DNA of 64,000 bases, taken from the NCBI RefSeq assembly GCF_019880635.1, contig NZ_JAINVX010000005.1, positions 124,001 through 188,000 on the forward strand, in the 5' to 3' direction. The first letter of the stretch is position 1. Each line of letters starts with the position of its first letter. Shown piece by piece: positions 55,101 through 63,271 of this stretch. Under the pieces are notes generated by a model. It had not been told where the DNA came from and searched no databases. It saw only the letters and a program-made list of their open reading frames with translations. This DNA comes from Hanstruepera marina. Lineage in GTDB: Bacteria; Bacteroidota; Bacteroidia; Flavobacteriales; Flavobacteriaceae. The translations under genes and the position numbers were made by a program.

Positions 55101-55262
55101 GCTTGTAGTAATGGCGCAATGGTATTTGGTGACATTAACGATAAGAAAAGTAAAGTTGCAAAACTTAAAGAAGATAACCGTATGTATCACTTGTTAGAAC
55201 ACGTGGGAACAAAACCAAACGTGATGTATCAAACGAAAGTGAGAAATACAACCGAAGCATAA
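52134..55262 (+). CDS. actB: Alternative complex III subunit ActB (iron-sulfur/molybdopterin-like)
   Basis: 1042 residues; fuses a molybdopterin-oxidoreductase-like domain, which in this complex holds no Mo cofactor, with a C-terminal iron-sulfur domain. A twin-arginine motif TTRRDFLKYVGFS (Arg52-Arg53) with a following LAAC lipobox-like site sits after a 50-residue leader. Iron-sulfur ligands begin at residue 785: CTGCGACVIACH, CQHCNHAPCETVCP, CVGTRYCANNCP and CSMCIQK with a later CSAAC, matching three [4Fe-4S] and one [3Fe-4S] cluster in the family. 29 nt after actA. Confidence 0.94.
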   Translation: MSSNKKYWKSVEELNENSSIVETLKQNEFVQEIPTDEFLGDKDSLESSKTTRRDFLKYVGFSTAAASLAACEGPVIKSIPYVVQPEEIVPGVANYYATTIADGFDFASVLVKTREGRPIKIENNALAVTHGSANARVNASVLGLYDSLRVQGPMREGEAISWSDFEVETTRVLNSLKGSGKDVVLLTQTYASPSTRNLIADFREEYGNVRHVVYDAVSESAAVEAFQKQYNKRGLADYDFSKAMTIVSVGADFLGDWQGGGFDSGYSKNRVPDHGKMSRHIQFESNMSLTGANADKRVPMTPTQQKLALAKLYSEVVGGSVSVDLPEHIAQAVSQAAAELKKAGTKAVVVTGIQDVDAQTVVLGINEHLNSDAFDSETTIKTRQGNDNEVTQLVADMNAGKVGAIIMSGVNPLYTLPNADEFAAGLEKTQLSIAFSMKTDETSTKCQYIAAAPHYLESWGDVEIKTGHYSLMQPAIRPLFDTKQFQDCLLKWTNNSQSYNDYIKQIWSEDILQGSSFNKALHDGFFVNNTTESDDLDVLEGDIDAEADTSTAPSFGAAAKALANANAGQGLELTLYSKVSMGDGQQANNPWLQEMPDPITRTTWDNYLTISQADADELGIKNWNVANGGLNGSLVELTVNGISVTIPALIQPGQAKGSVGLAFGYGRKDGLKSEMQTGKNAYPFYKDFNPVQSGAQITALAGEHEFACVQLHNTLMGRGDIIKETTLEIFNTYDKEDHKHGWNKVPVVSLNHEETPVTSPEVDLWDEFDRSIGHHFNLSIDLNACTGCGACVIACHAENNVPVVGKTEVRRSRDMHWLRIDRYYSSEESFENDNSKKDNISGLGSSLSEFGEMESPSNNPQVAFQPVMCQHCNHAPCETVCPVAATSHGRQGQNHMAYNRCVGTRYCANNCPYKVRRFNWFLYAQNDEFDYHMNDDLGRMVLNPDVTVRSRGVMEKCSMCIQKTQKTILDAKRDGREIKDGEFQTACSAACSNGAMVFGDINDKKSKVAKLKEDNRMYHLLEHVGTKPNVMYQTKVRNTTEA

Positions 55263-55294
55263 TAAATTAATTAAGAAACAATTATAAAAGGATT

Positions 55295-56746
55295 ATGGCG
55301 TCTCATTACGAAGCACCTATTAGAAGACCTTTAGTTACAGGCGAAAAATCATACCACGATGTATCTGTGGATGTAGCAGCTCCTGTTGAAGGTAAAGCAA
55401 ACAAATCTTGGTGGATTGTATTTTCTATATCACTTGTAGCTTTCCTTTGGGGAATAGGCTGTATTATTTATACAATTTCAACAGGTATTGGAACTTGGGG
55501 TTTAAATAAAACCGTAGGTTGGGCTTGGGATATTACTAACTTTGTTTGGTGGGTTGGTATTGGTCATGCAGGAACACTTATTTCTGCGGTACTTTTACTA
55601 TTCCGTCAAAAATGGAGAATGGCAATTAACCGTTCTGCAGAAGCAATGACAATTTTCTCGGTAGTTCAAGCCGGTTTATTTCCAATAATTCACATGGGTC
55701 GTCCATGGCTTGGGTATTGGGTATTACCTATTCCAAATCAATTTGGATCGCTATGGGTAAACTTTAACTCACCGCTACTTTGGGACGTATTTGCAATTTC
55801 AACGTATTTATCGGTGTCATTAGTATTCTGGTGGACTGGTTTGTTGCCTGATTTCGCTATGATTCGTGATAGAGCAGTAAAGCCTTTCCAAAAGAAAATT
55901 TATTCTTTATTGAGTTTTGGTTGGTCTGGTCGTGCTAAAGATTGGCAACGTTTTGAAGAAGTATCATTGGTATTAGCTGGTTTAGCAACACCTCTTGTAC
56001 TTTCGGTGCATACTATTGTATCGTTTGACTTTGCTACGTCTGTTATACCAGGTTGGCATACAACCATTTTTCCACCTTACTTTGTTGCAGGTGCGATTTT
56101 CTCTGGTTTTGCAATGGTAAACACCTTATTAATCATTATGAGGAAAGTATGTAGTCTTGAAGATTACATAACGGTTCAGCATATTGAATTGATGAATATA
56201 GTTATCATGATTACAGGTTCTATTGTTGGTGTGGCTTATATTACAGAGTTATTCATTGCGTGGTATTCTGGAGTAGAGTATGAACAATATGCATTCTTAA
56301 ACAGAGCGACAGGACCTTACTGGTGGGCATATTGGGCAATGATGACGTGTAACGTATTCTCTCCACAGTTTATGTGGTTTAAGAAACTACGTACCAGTAT
56401 CATGTTCTCATTCTTTATTTCTATTGTTGTAAACATAGGAATGTGGTTCGAGCGTTTCGTTATTATCGTTACCTCATTACACAGAGATTATTTGCCATCA
56501 TCTTGGACAATGTTCTCGCCAACATTTGTAGATATTGGAATATTCATTGGAACTATCGGTTTCTTCTTTGTATTATTTTTATTATACGCTAGAACATTCC
56601 CTGTTATTGCGCAGGCAGAAGTTAAGACAATTCTAAAGTCCTCTGGAGAGCGTTATAAGAAAATAAGAGAGCGTGGCGATAGTTTAGTTGGAACAGGTTC
56701 AGATGTAAGAACATCTGGAGAGAATAATAAAGAATCAAAAAATTAG
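55295..56746 (+). CDS. actC: Alternative complex III subunit ActC (NrfD-like)
   Basis: 483-residue quinone-binding membrane subunit. About ten TM helices, with the NrfD/PsrC-type bundle (VWWVGIGHAGTLISAVLLLF; PIIHMGRPWLGYWVLPIP). The GHAGTLIS and MGRPW motifs line the quinol site in this family. Hydrophilic tail (SGERYKKIRERGDSL). It lies between ActB and ActD, as in other Bacteroidota. Confidence 0.94.
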   Translation: MASHYEAPIRRPLVTGEKSYHDVSVDVAAPVEGKANKSWWIVFSISLVAFLWGIGCIIYTISTGIGTWGLNKTVGWAWDITNFVWWVGIGHAGTLISAVLLLFRQKWRMAINRSAEAMTIFSVVQAGLFPIIHMGRPWLGYWVLPIPNQFGSLWVNFNSPLLWDVFAISTYLSVSLVFWWTGLLPDFAMIRDRAVKPFQKKIYSLLSFGWSGRAKDWQRFEEVSLVLAGLATPLVLSVHTIVSFDFATSVIPGWHTTIFPPYFVAGAIFSGFAMVNTLLIIMRKVCSLEDYITVQHIELMNIVIMITGSIVGVAYITELFIAWYSGVEYEQYAFLNRATGPYWWAYWAMMTCNVFSPQFMWFKKLRTSIMFSFFISIVVNIGMWFERFVIIVTSLHRDYLPSSWTMFSPTFVDIGIFIGTIGFFFVLFLLYARTFPVIAQAEVKTILKSSGERYKKIRERGDSLVGTGSDVRTSGENNKESKN

Positions 56747-56756
56747 AAAGTAGCAT

Positions 56757-57293
56757 ATGGAAGCTTCAAAAGTAATTCACGCTATTTATACAGATGATGA
56801 TGTATTGATGTCAGCCGTTAAGAAGGTTAAGTCAGAAAAACATCATATCGAGGAAATATATACACCATTTCCAGTTCACGGACTAGATAAAGCCATGGGC
56901 TTGGAACCAACTCGTATAGCAATTGCATCATTTATTTATGGATGTATTGGTTTAACAGTTGCTATCGTTATGATGAATTTTATCATGATTGAAGATTGGC
57001 CTCAAAATATTGGAGGTAAACCAAGTTTTAGTTATTTGGAAAACATGCCAGCATTTGTTCCTATTATGTTTGAGTTAACGGTATTTTTTGCGGCGCATTT
57101 AATGGTAATTACGTTTTACTTACGTAGTAGAATGTGGCCATTTAAAAAAGCTGAAAACCCAGACCCAAGAACAACAGATGATCATTTCTTAATGGAAATT
57201 GCTGTTCATGGCAATGAACAAGAGTTAGAAAGTTTGTTAAAAGAAACTGGAGCTGTAGAAGTTAATTTAGTTGATAAAGAAGAAGCACATTAA
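56757..57293 (+). CDS. actD: Alternative complex III subunit ActD (DUF3341)
   Basis: 178 residues. An N-terminal soluble domain (VIHAIYTDDDVLMSAVKKVK, EEIYTPFPVHGLDKAMGL, the DUF3341 signature) is followed by two TM helices (about 57-80 and 98-121) and a short C-terminal soluble part. It packs against ActC in the family's known structure. 10 nt after actC. Confidence 0.93.
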   Translation: MEASKVIHAIYTDDDVLMSAVKKVKSEKHHIEEIYTPFPVHGLDKAMGLEPTRIAIASFIYGCIGLTVAIVMMNFIMIEDWPQNIGGKPSFSYLENMPAFVPIMFELTVFFAAHLMVITFYLRSRMWPFKKAENPDPRTTDDHFLMEIAVHGNEQELESLLKETGAVEVNLVDKEEAH

Positions 57294-57294
57294 T

Positions 57295-57852
57295 ATGAAA
57301 GGCTTATTTAAAATAGTAGTTATAGCATTAGTATTAGTAGTTGTTGTATCATGCAAAAAGGATACAAAACCAAACTATCAATTCATGCCTAACATGTACG
57401 AACCTGTATCATATGAAACTTATATGGAATCTGATGCATTTAGAAGTGGTTGGGAAGCACAATTACCGGCTGAAGGAACTGTGCCTAGAGGATTTACTCC
57501 ATTCGATATAGCTAACACTACCGAAGGTTATAATTTCGCTAAAGATTCATTATCGAGTCCTTTGGATTCTACAAAAGTAGATTTGGCTAGAGGAAAAGAG
57601 TTATATGATATTTACTGTGGTATTTGTCATGGTAACAAAGGGGATGGCCAAGGTACTTTAGTGAAACGTGAAAAAATATTAGGTATTCCTAGTTATGATG
57701 ATGTAGGTAGAGCTATTACCGCTGGAAGTATATACCATACTATTTATTATGGTAAAAATGCCATGGGTTCTTATGCTAATCAATTAAACGAAGAAGAGCG
57801 TTGGCAAGTAACAGCTTATGTATTGGACCTAAAAGCTAAATTAGAAAAATAA
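57295..57852 (+). CDS. actE: Alternative complex III subunit ActE (monoheme cytochrome c lipoprotein)
   Basis: 185 residues. Lipoprotein signal MKGLFKIVVIALVLVVVVSC (Cys20), an extended linker that contains MYEPVSYETYMESD-like sequence, and a c-type heme site CGICH at 108-112 followed by GNKGDGQG, with an axial Met probably in GKNAMGSY. The gene starts 1 nt after the actD stop (TAATATG), so I reject the in-frame TTG that overlaps actD. Likely electron exit toward oxidase or soluble carriers. Confidence 0.93.
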   Translation: MKGLFKIVVIALVLVVVVSCKKDTKPNYQFMPNMYEPVSYETYMESDAFRSGWEAQLPAEGTVPRGFTPFDIANTTEGYNFAKDSLSSPLDSTKVDLARGKELYDIYCGICHGNKGDGQGTLVKREKILGIPSYDDVGRAITAGSIYHTIYYGKNAMGSYANQLNEEERWQVTAYVLDLKAKLEK

Positions 57853-57876
57853 GATAGATAAAGTTTATATATAGAT

Positions 57877-59259
57877 ATGTACACATTCTCAAAAAAATTA
57901 AAGACCATTTCTATCGCACTAATGATAATTGGAGCGTTGGGTGTTGTGTATGGTTTCATGACATCTCATAAATCTTTTGATGAGGTTGAAACCATGCTTG
58001 CAGAAGAAGCTTCACATCATGGTGGAGGTCATGGTGAAGACGTAGCACATGCTGCTCCAAGTCATGATGAACATGCTTCAGAAGATGCTCATGCAGAAGG
58101 TGGTCATGCCGATACTGTTGATGAGCACACCAAACATGTTGAACATGTACAGCACCAAATAGCAAACAGACCGTGGTCTGCTGTATACGTAGCTGCATTC
58201 TTTTTCTTTATGATTGCGTTAGGTGTTTTGGCATTTTATGCTATTCAATTTGCAGCGCAAGCAGGTTGGTCTCCTGTTTTGTTTAGAGTAATGGAAGGGA
58301 TAACGGCTTATGTCTTACCTGGAGCACTAATTGTTTTGGCTATTGCTGTAGCTTCACACTTTTTAGGACATAATAGCATTTTTGTTTGGATGAATGAAAA
58401 CATGACGAATCCTGAACATCAAGATTATGATAAATTAGTAGCTGGTAAATCAAGTTTCTTAAACTTACCTTGGTTTATTATACGTGGTTTAATATTTATC
58501 GCAGGATGGAGTTTATATAGACATTTTGCTCGTAAGTTTTCAATAGCTCAAGATAATGCCGATGTAAATGATAATAGTAATTTTAAGAAGTCGTTTAGAA
58601 TTGCTGCAGGATTTTTAGTATTCTATATCTATACAGAATCTATGATGTCTTGGGATTGGATTATGAGTGTTGACCCACACTGGTTTAGTACCTTATTCGG
58701 GTGGTACGTTTTTGCAAGTATGTTTGTAAGCGGTATTACAGTTATTGCATTAATAACAATGTACTTGAAATCTAAGGATTTATTACCATTTGTAAACGAT
58801 AGTCATTTGCATGATTTAGCAAAATTCATGTTTGCTATCAGTATTTTCTGGACTTACCTATGGTTCTCACAATTCATGCTTATTTGGTATTCAAACATTC
58901 CAGAAGAGGTTACGTATTTTGTAACGCGTTTTGCAGATTATAAGTTACCATTCCTTGGTATGGTAGTAATGAATTTTGTATTCCCATTATTAGTATTAAT
59001 GAATAGTGATTATAAGCGTATTCCCTGGTTCGTTGTAATGGCTGGTATTGTAATTCTATGCGGACATTATATTGATGTGTTCAATATGATTATGCCTGCC
59101 ACAGTTGGTGATAGATGGTTTATTGGAATACCAGAAATAGGTGCCATAATGTTATTTGCTGGTCTATTTATATTTGTAGTATTTACAGCCTTAACAAAAG
59201 CACCATTATTAGCTAAAGGAAATCCATTTATTAAAGAAAGTGAGCACTTTCATTATTAA
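57877..59259 (+). CDS. actF: Alternative complex III subunit ActF with His-rich loop
   Basis: 460-residue membrane subunit related to ActC, about ten TM helices (for example FLVFYIYTESMMSWDWIMSV; LAKFMFAISIFWTYLWFSQF). Between the first TM (12-29) and the second (from about 101) lies a loop with 12 His between residues 47 and 93, mixed with Asp, Glu and Gly. The base composition of that stretch differs from the rest of the gene. The loop could bind metal. Last Act gene; coxB follows after 26 nt in the same operon. Confidence 0.92.
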   Translation: MYTFSKKLKTISIALMIIGALGVVYGFMTSHKSFDEVETMLAEEASHHGGGHGEDVAHAAPSHDEHASEDAHAEGGHADTVDEHTKHVEHVQHQIANRPWSAVYVAAFFFFMIALGVLAFYAIQFAAQAGWSPVLFRVMEGITAYVLPGALIVLAIAVASHFLGHNSIFVWMNENMTNPEHQDYDKLVAGKSSFLNLPWFIIRGLIFIAGWSLYRHFARKFSIAQDNADVNDNSNFKKSFRIAAGFLVFYIYTESMMSWDWIMSVDPHWFSTLFGWYVFASMFVSGITVIALITMYLKSKDLLPFVNDSHLHDLAKFMFAISIFWTYLWFSQFMLIWYSNIPEEVTYFVTRFADYKLPFLGMVVMNFVFPLLVLMNSDYKRIPWFVVMAGIVILCGHYIDVFNMIMPATVGDRWFIGIPEIGAIMLFAGLFIFVVFTALTKAPLLAKGNPFIKESEHFHY

Positions 59260-59285
59260 AAATTAATTAAAGAAGAGAAAAGACA

Positions 59286-60353
59286 ATGACAGCTTTTTTA
59301 ACAGTTATAATTTTAGTTTTTATTGCCGTTGCAATTTGGCAAATGATAAAAATATTTGATTTAGCCCAAGTTGGTGCATCAAATAGTCAAGTTGCAAACG
59401 ATCAAGACAATAAGCTTAATGCTTATTTAATGATTGGATTTTTAATTTTCATTTACGCAATTACTATTGTGTGTTTTGTGAATTGGGGCGATTTACCGTT
59501 AATGTCAAATTCAGCTTCTGAACATGGACCTGGAATTGATAATTTAATGATCATATCTATGGTCATCATTTTTATTGTTCAAACAATCACACAGTTTTTA
59601 TTACACTATTTTGCTTACAAATACAGAGGTGAAAAAGGAAAAAAAGCATTATTCTATGCTGACAATAATACTTTAGAGGCTATTTGGACAATAATACCGG
59701 TTATTGTTTTAGCAGGTTTGATTATTTACGGATTGTTTACCTGGACTACCATTATGAACGTTAACGAAGATGATGATCCTTTAGTAGTTGAATTATATGC
59801 CCAGCAGTTTAACTGGAAAGCTAGATATGGTGGAAATGACAATACATTAGGAAAAGCTAATGTGCGTTTAATTAATTTAGACAATGCCAATATTTTAGGT
59901 GTTGATGAATCAGACCCAAATGCACAAGATGATGTCATTACTACAGAATTACACTTACCAGTTGGAAGACCAGTATTGTTTAAAATGCGTTCGCAAGATG
60001 TATTGCATTCTGCTTACATGCCACACTTTAGAGCACAAATGAACTGTGTGCCAGGTATGATTACACAATTTGGATTCACACCAACTGTTACGACTGCAGA
60101 TATGAGACAGCGTGAAGCTATAGTTGATAAAGTTGCAAACATTAACAACATTCGTAAAGAGAAGAGTAAAGAATTAGTAGCCAATGGAGAAGAGGCACTT
60201 GAGCCATACGTATTTGACTATCTTTTGATTTGTAATAAAATTTGTGGTAAATCACATTACAATATGCAAATGAAAATAGTAGTTGAGACTCAAGAAGAAT
60301 ATGACGCTTGGATGGCTGAACAAAAAGAATTCAAAAATTCTTTAATTAAGTAA
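59286..60353 (+). CDS. coxB: Cytochrome c oxidase subunit II
   Basis: 355 residues, carries the CuA electron-entry site. Two or three TM helices near the N-terminus (about 2-20, 47-65, 85-105, 130-150), then a periplasmic cupredoxin domain. CuA ligands are present: a His in DVLHSAYMPHFRAQ, and CNKICGKSHYNM (Cys316, Cys320, His324, Met327). An insertion between the His and Cys ligands (residues 271-305, TTADMRQREAIVDKVANINN) is longer than in mitochondrial enzymes. 35 nt before coxA. Confidence 0.95.
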   Translation: MTAFLTVIILVFIAVAIWQMIKIFDLAQVGASNSQVANDQDNKLNAYLMIGFLIFIYAITIVCFVNWGDLPLMSNSASEHGPGIDNLMIISMVIIFIVQTITQFLLHYFAYKYRGEKGKKALFYADNNTLEAIWTIIPVIVLAGLIIYGLFTWTTIMNVNEDDDPLVVELYAQQFNWKARYGGNDNTLGKANVRLINLDNANILGVDESDPNAQDDVITTELHLPVGRPVLFKMRSQDVLHSAYMPHFRAQMNCVPGMITQFGFTPTVTTADMRQREAIVDKVANINNIRKEKSKELVANGEEALEPYVFDYLLICNKICGKSHYNMQMKIVVETQEEYDAWMAEQKEFKNSLIK

Positions 60354-60388
60354 TTTATAAATAGGTTTTAAAAAGTATATAGAAGATT

Positions 60389-62179
60389 ATGTCAACACAC
60401 GCAGATACTCACGAACACGACGATCACGGACATCATCATAAAGAAACATTCGTGACTAAATATATTTTTAGTCAGGATCATAAAATGATTGCCAAGCAGT
60501 ATCTTATTACAGGTACTATTATGGGTGTTATAGGTGTTTTAATGTCTCTAATGTTCAGAATGCAAATTGCATGGCCAGAAGAACCAAATGTGTTATTTGA
60601 AGCTTTATTAGGTAAATGGGCTCCTGATGGTGTAATGGATGCTGACATTTATCTAGCATTAGTTACAATACATGGTACTATAATGGTATTCTTCGTTTTA
60701 ACTGCTGGATTGAGTGGTACGTTTAGTAACCTGTTAATTCCGTTACAAATTGGTGCAAGAGATATGGCTTCAGGATTCCTAAATATGGTTTCTTATTGGT
60801 TGTTCTTTTTATCTAGTGTTATAATGGTAATCTCATTATTTGTTGAAGCTGGTCCAGCAGCAGCAGGATGGACAATTTATCCACCGCTATCTGCGTTACC
60901 AATGGCTCAAGGTGGCTCAGGAATGGGTATGACGTTATGGTTGGTATCTATGGCTATTTTTATTGCATCATCGTTATTGGGTTCATTAAACTATATTGTA
61001 ACTGTAATAAATTTACGTACAAAAGGAATGTCAATGACACGCCTACCTTTAACTATTTGGGCGTTTTTTGTAACCGCCATTATTGGTGTGGTATCATTCC
61101 CAGTATTATTATCAGCAGCATTATTATTAATAATGGATAGAAGTTTTGGAACATCATTCTTCTTATCAGATATATTTATACAAGGTGAAGTATTACACTA
61201 CCAAGGTGGTTCACCTGTATTATTTGAGCACTTATTCTGGTTTTTAGGACACCCTGAAGTATATATTGTAATATTACCAGCAATGGGATTAGTGTCTGAA
61301 ATTATGGCATCAAATTCACGTAAACCTATATTTGGTTATCGTGCCATGATTATGTCTATTTTAGCTATTGCGTTTTTATCTACAATAGTTTGGGGTCACC
61401 ACATGTTCGTTTCAGGGATGAATCCATTTTTAGGTTCTGTATTTACATTTACAACCTTATTAATTGCCATACCGTCAGCTGTTAAAGCTTTTAACTGGAT
61501 AACAACAATATGGAAAGGGAATCTTCAAATGAACCCAGCCATGTTGTTCTCTATTGGTTTTGTTTCAACATTTATCACAGGTGGTTTAACAGGTATAATT
61601 TTAGGTGATAGTGCTTTAGATATTAACGTACATGATACATATTTCGTTGTAGCTCACTTCCATTTGGTAATGGGTATATCAGCATTGTATGGAATGTTTG
61701 CGGGTATTTACCATTGGTTCCCTAAAATGTTTGGACGTATGCTGAACAAGAAATTGGGTTATATTCACTTTTGGGTAACTGCAATTTGTGCATATGGAGT
61801 TTTCTTCCCTATGCACTTTATAGGAATGGCCGGTTTACCAAGACGTTATTATACCAATTCTAACTTTCCATTATTTGATGATTTAGCAGATGTTAATGTT
61901 ATTATTACCATTTTCGCTTTAATAGGTGGAGTTTTCCAATTGGTTTATTTATATAATTTCTTTGCTAGTATTTTTACAGGAGAGAAAACAGTTCAAAACC
62001 CATGGAGATCTACAACTTTAGAATGGACAGCACCTGTTAAGCATATTCATGGTAATTGGGAAGGTGAAATTCCTCATGTTTACCGTTGGTCTTACGATTA
62101 TAGTAAGCCAGGTCATGATGAAGATTTTGTACCTCAAAACGTTCCGTTAAAAGAAGGAGAAGAAGAATTACAACATTAG
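60389..62179 (+). CDS. coxA: Cytochrome c oxidase subunit I
   Basis: 596-residue catalytic heme-copper subunit with about 12 TM helices. Heme a His in VTIHGTIMVFFVL; CuB ligands in GHPEVYIVILP and WGHHMFVSGMNP; heme ligands in YFVVAHFHLVMG. The Glu of GHPEVYI marks the A1-type D-channel. The first 20 residues (MSTHADTHEHDDHGHHHKET) hold seven His. Last gene of the operon; subunit III is not encoded here. Confidence 0.97.
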   Translation: MSTHADTHEHDDHGHHHKETFVTKYIFSQDHKMIAKQYLITGTIMGVIGVLMSLMFRMQIAWPEEPNVLFEALLGKWAPDGVMDADIYLALVTIHGTIMVFFVLTAGLSGTFSNLLIPLQIGARDMASGFLNMVSYWLFFLSSVIMVISLFVEAGPAAAGWTIYPPLSALPMAQGGSGMGMTLWLVSMAIFIASSLLGSLNYIVTVINLRTKGMSMTRLPLTIWAFFVTAIIGVVSFPVLLSAALLLIMDRSFGTSFFLSDIFIQGEVLHYQGGSPVLFEHLFWFLGHPEVYIVILPAMGLVSEIMASNSRKPIFGYRAMIMSILAIAFLSTIVWGHHMFVSGMNPFLGSVFTFTTLLIAIPSAVKAFNWITTIWKGNLQMNPAMLFSIGFVSTFITGGLTGIILGDSALDINVHDTYFVVAHFHLVMGISALYGMFAGIYHWFPKMFGRMLNKKLGYIHFWVTAICAYGVFFPMHFIGMAGLPRRYYTNSNFPLFDDLADVNVIITIFALIGGVFQLVYLYNFFASIFTGEKTVQNPWRSTTLEWTAPVKHIHGNWEGEIPHVYRWSYDYSKPGHDEDFVPQNVPLKEGEEELQH

Positions 62180-62199
62180 TGTAATTATACAATAATATT

Positions 62200-62234
62200 A
62201 AAAAGCCTTTCTATTTTTAGAGAGGCTTTTTCTT
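62200..62234 (+). terminator. Intrinsic terminator of the act-cox operon
   Basis: 12-bp stem AAAAGCCTTTCT/AGAGAGGCTTTT (one G-U) with an ATTTTT loop and T-run. It ends at the start of the ruvB -7 element. Confidence 0.85.
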
Positions 62235-62242
62235 TATATTTG
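62235..62242 (+). promoter_or_regulatory. -7 promoter element of ruvB
   Basis: TATATTTG, an exact TAnnTTTG, only 6 nt before the ruvB ATG, so a transcript from it would begin at or next to the A of the start codon (leaderless). It abuts the cox terminator. Confidence 0.6.
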
Positions 62243-62248
62243 TTTTGT

Positions 62249-63271
62249 ATGAACGAAAATTTAGACCCAACTAACGAGCATTTTTCTCCTGAAGAACTTG
62301 ATGTAGAAAAAAAATTGAGACCATTATCATTTGATGATTTTACGGGTCAAGACCAAGTTTTGGAAAACCTTCAAATTTTTGTTCAAGCCGCTAATGGTCG
62401 TGAAGAGGCTTTAGACCATACTTTATTTCATGGTCCTCCTGGACTTGGTAAAACTACTTTGGCGCATATTTTAGCAAGTGAATTGCATGTAGGCATCAAA
62501 GTAACATCTGGTCCCGTTTTGGATAAACCAGGAGATTTGGCAGGATTACTTACAAATCTTGAAGATCGTGATGTCCTGTTTATTGATGAAATACATAGGT
62601 TGAGTCCAATTGTAGAAGAGTATTTGTACTCTGCTATGGAAGACTACAAAATCGATATCATGATTGAGTCTGGACCTAATGCCAGAACCGTTCAAATTAA
62701 TTTGAATCCTTTTACATTGGTTGGTGCAACAACACGTTCGGGATTGCTTACAGCTCCTATGCGTGCACGTTTCGGTATTCAAAGTCGGTTACAGTATTAC
62801 AACACTGAATTGTTGACTACCATTGTTCAACGAAGTGCTAGTATTCTAAATGTTCCGATTACCATGGAAGCAGCGGTTGAAATTGCAGGGCGTAGTCGAG
62901 GTACGCCACGTATAGCTAATGCCTTATTGCGCCGCGTTCGTGACTTTGCCCAAATTAAAGGTGATGGAAAAATTGACATTAAAATTTCTCGTTTTGCTTT
63001 GGAAGCCTTAAATGTGGATGCCCATGGTTTGGATGAAATGGATAACAAAATTTTATCGACCATTATAGACAAATTTAAAGGAGGGCCTGTAGGCATTACA
63101 ACACTAGCTACAGCCGTTAGCGAAAGTGCTGAAACTATTGAAGAAGTTTATGAGCCTTTTTTAATTCAGCAGGGCTTTATTATGAGAACACCAAGAGGGC
63201 GTGAGGTGACCGAACAAGCCTATAAGCATTTAGGGAAAATAAAAGGGCCTACGCAAGGTGGTTTGTTTTAA
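62249..63271 (+). CDS. ruvB: Holliday junction branch migration ATPase RuvB
   Basis: 340 residues, hexameric AAA+ motor for branch migration with RuvA. Walker [13 protein letters not shown], Walker [10 protein letters not shown], sensor 1 [10 protein letters not shown], and the arginine-finger region APMRARFGI are intact, and the C-terminal winged helix ends [14 protein letters not shown] chose the ATG at 62249 ([12 protein letters not shown]) over a TTG three codons upstream, which lies in the promoter element. The stop overlaps the next ATG (TAATG). Confidence 0.98.
   Translation: MNENLDPTNEHFSPEELDVEKKLRPLSFDDFTGQDQVLENLQIFVQAANGREEALDHTLFHGPPGLGKTTLAHILASELHVGIKVTSGPVLDKPGDLAGLLTNLEDRDVLFIDEIHRLSPIVEEYLYSAMEDYKIDIMIESGPNARTVQINLNPFTLVGATTRSGLLTAPMRARFGIQSRLQYYNTELLTTIVQRSASILNVPITMEAAVEIAGRSRGTPRIANALLRRVRDFAQIKGDGKIDIKISRFALEALNVDAHGLDEMDNKILSTIIDKFKGGPVGITTLATAVSESAETIEEVYEPFLIQQGFIMRTPRGREVTEQAYKHLGKIKGPTQGGLF

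Noticed and set aside
57956-58198. His/Gln/Leu-rich minus-strand frame opposite the actF His-rich loop
   Set aside because: It mirrors the repetitive CAT/ATG-rich codons of the loop. No promoter and no family.
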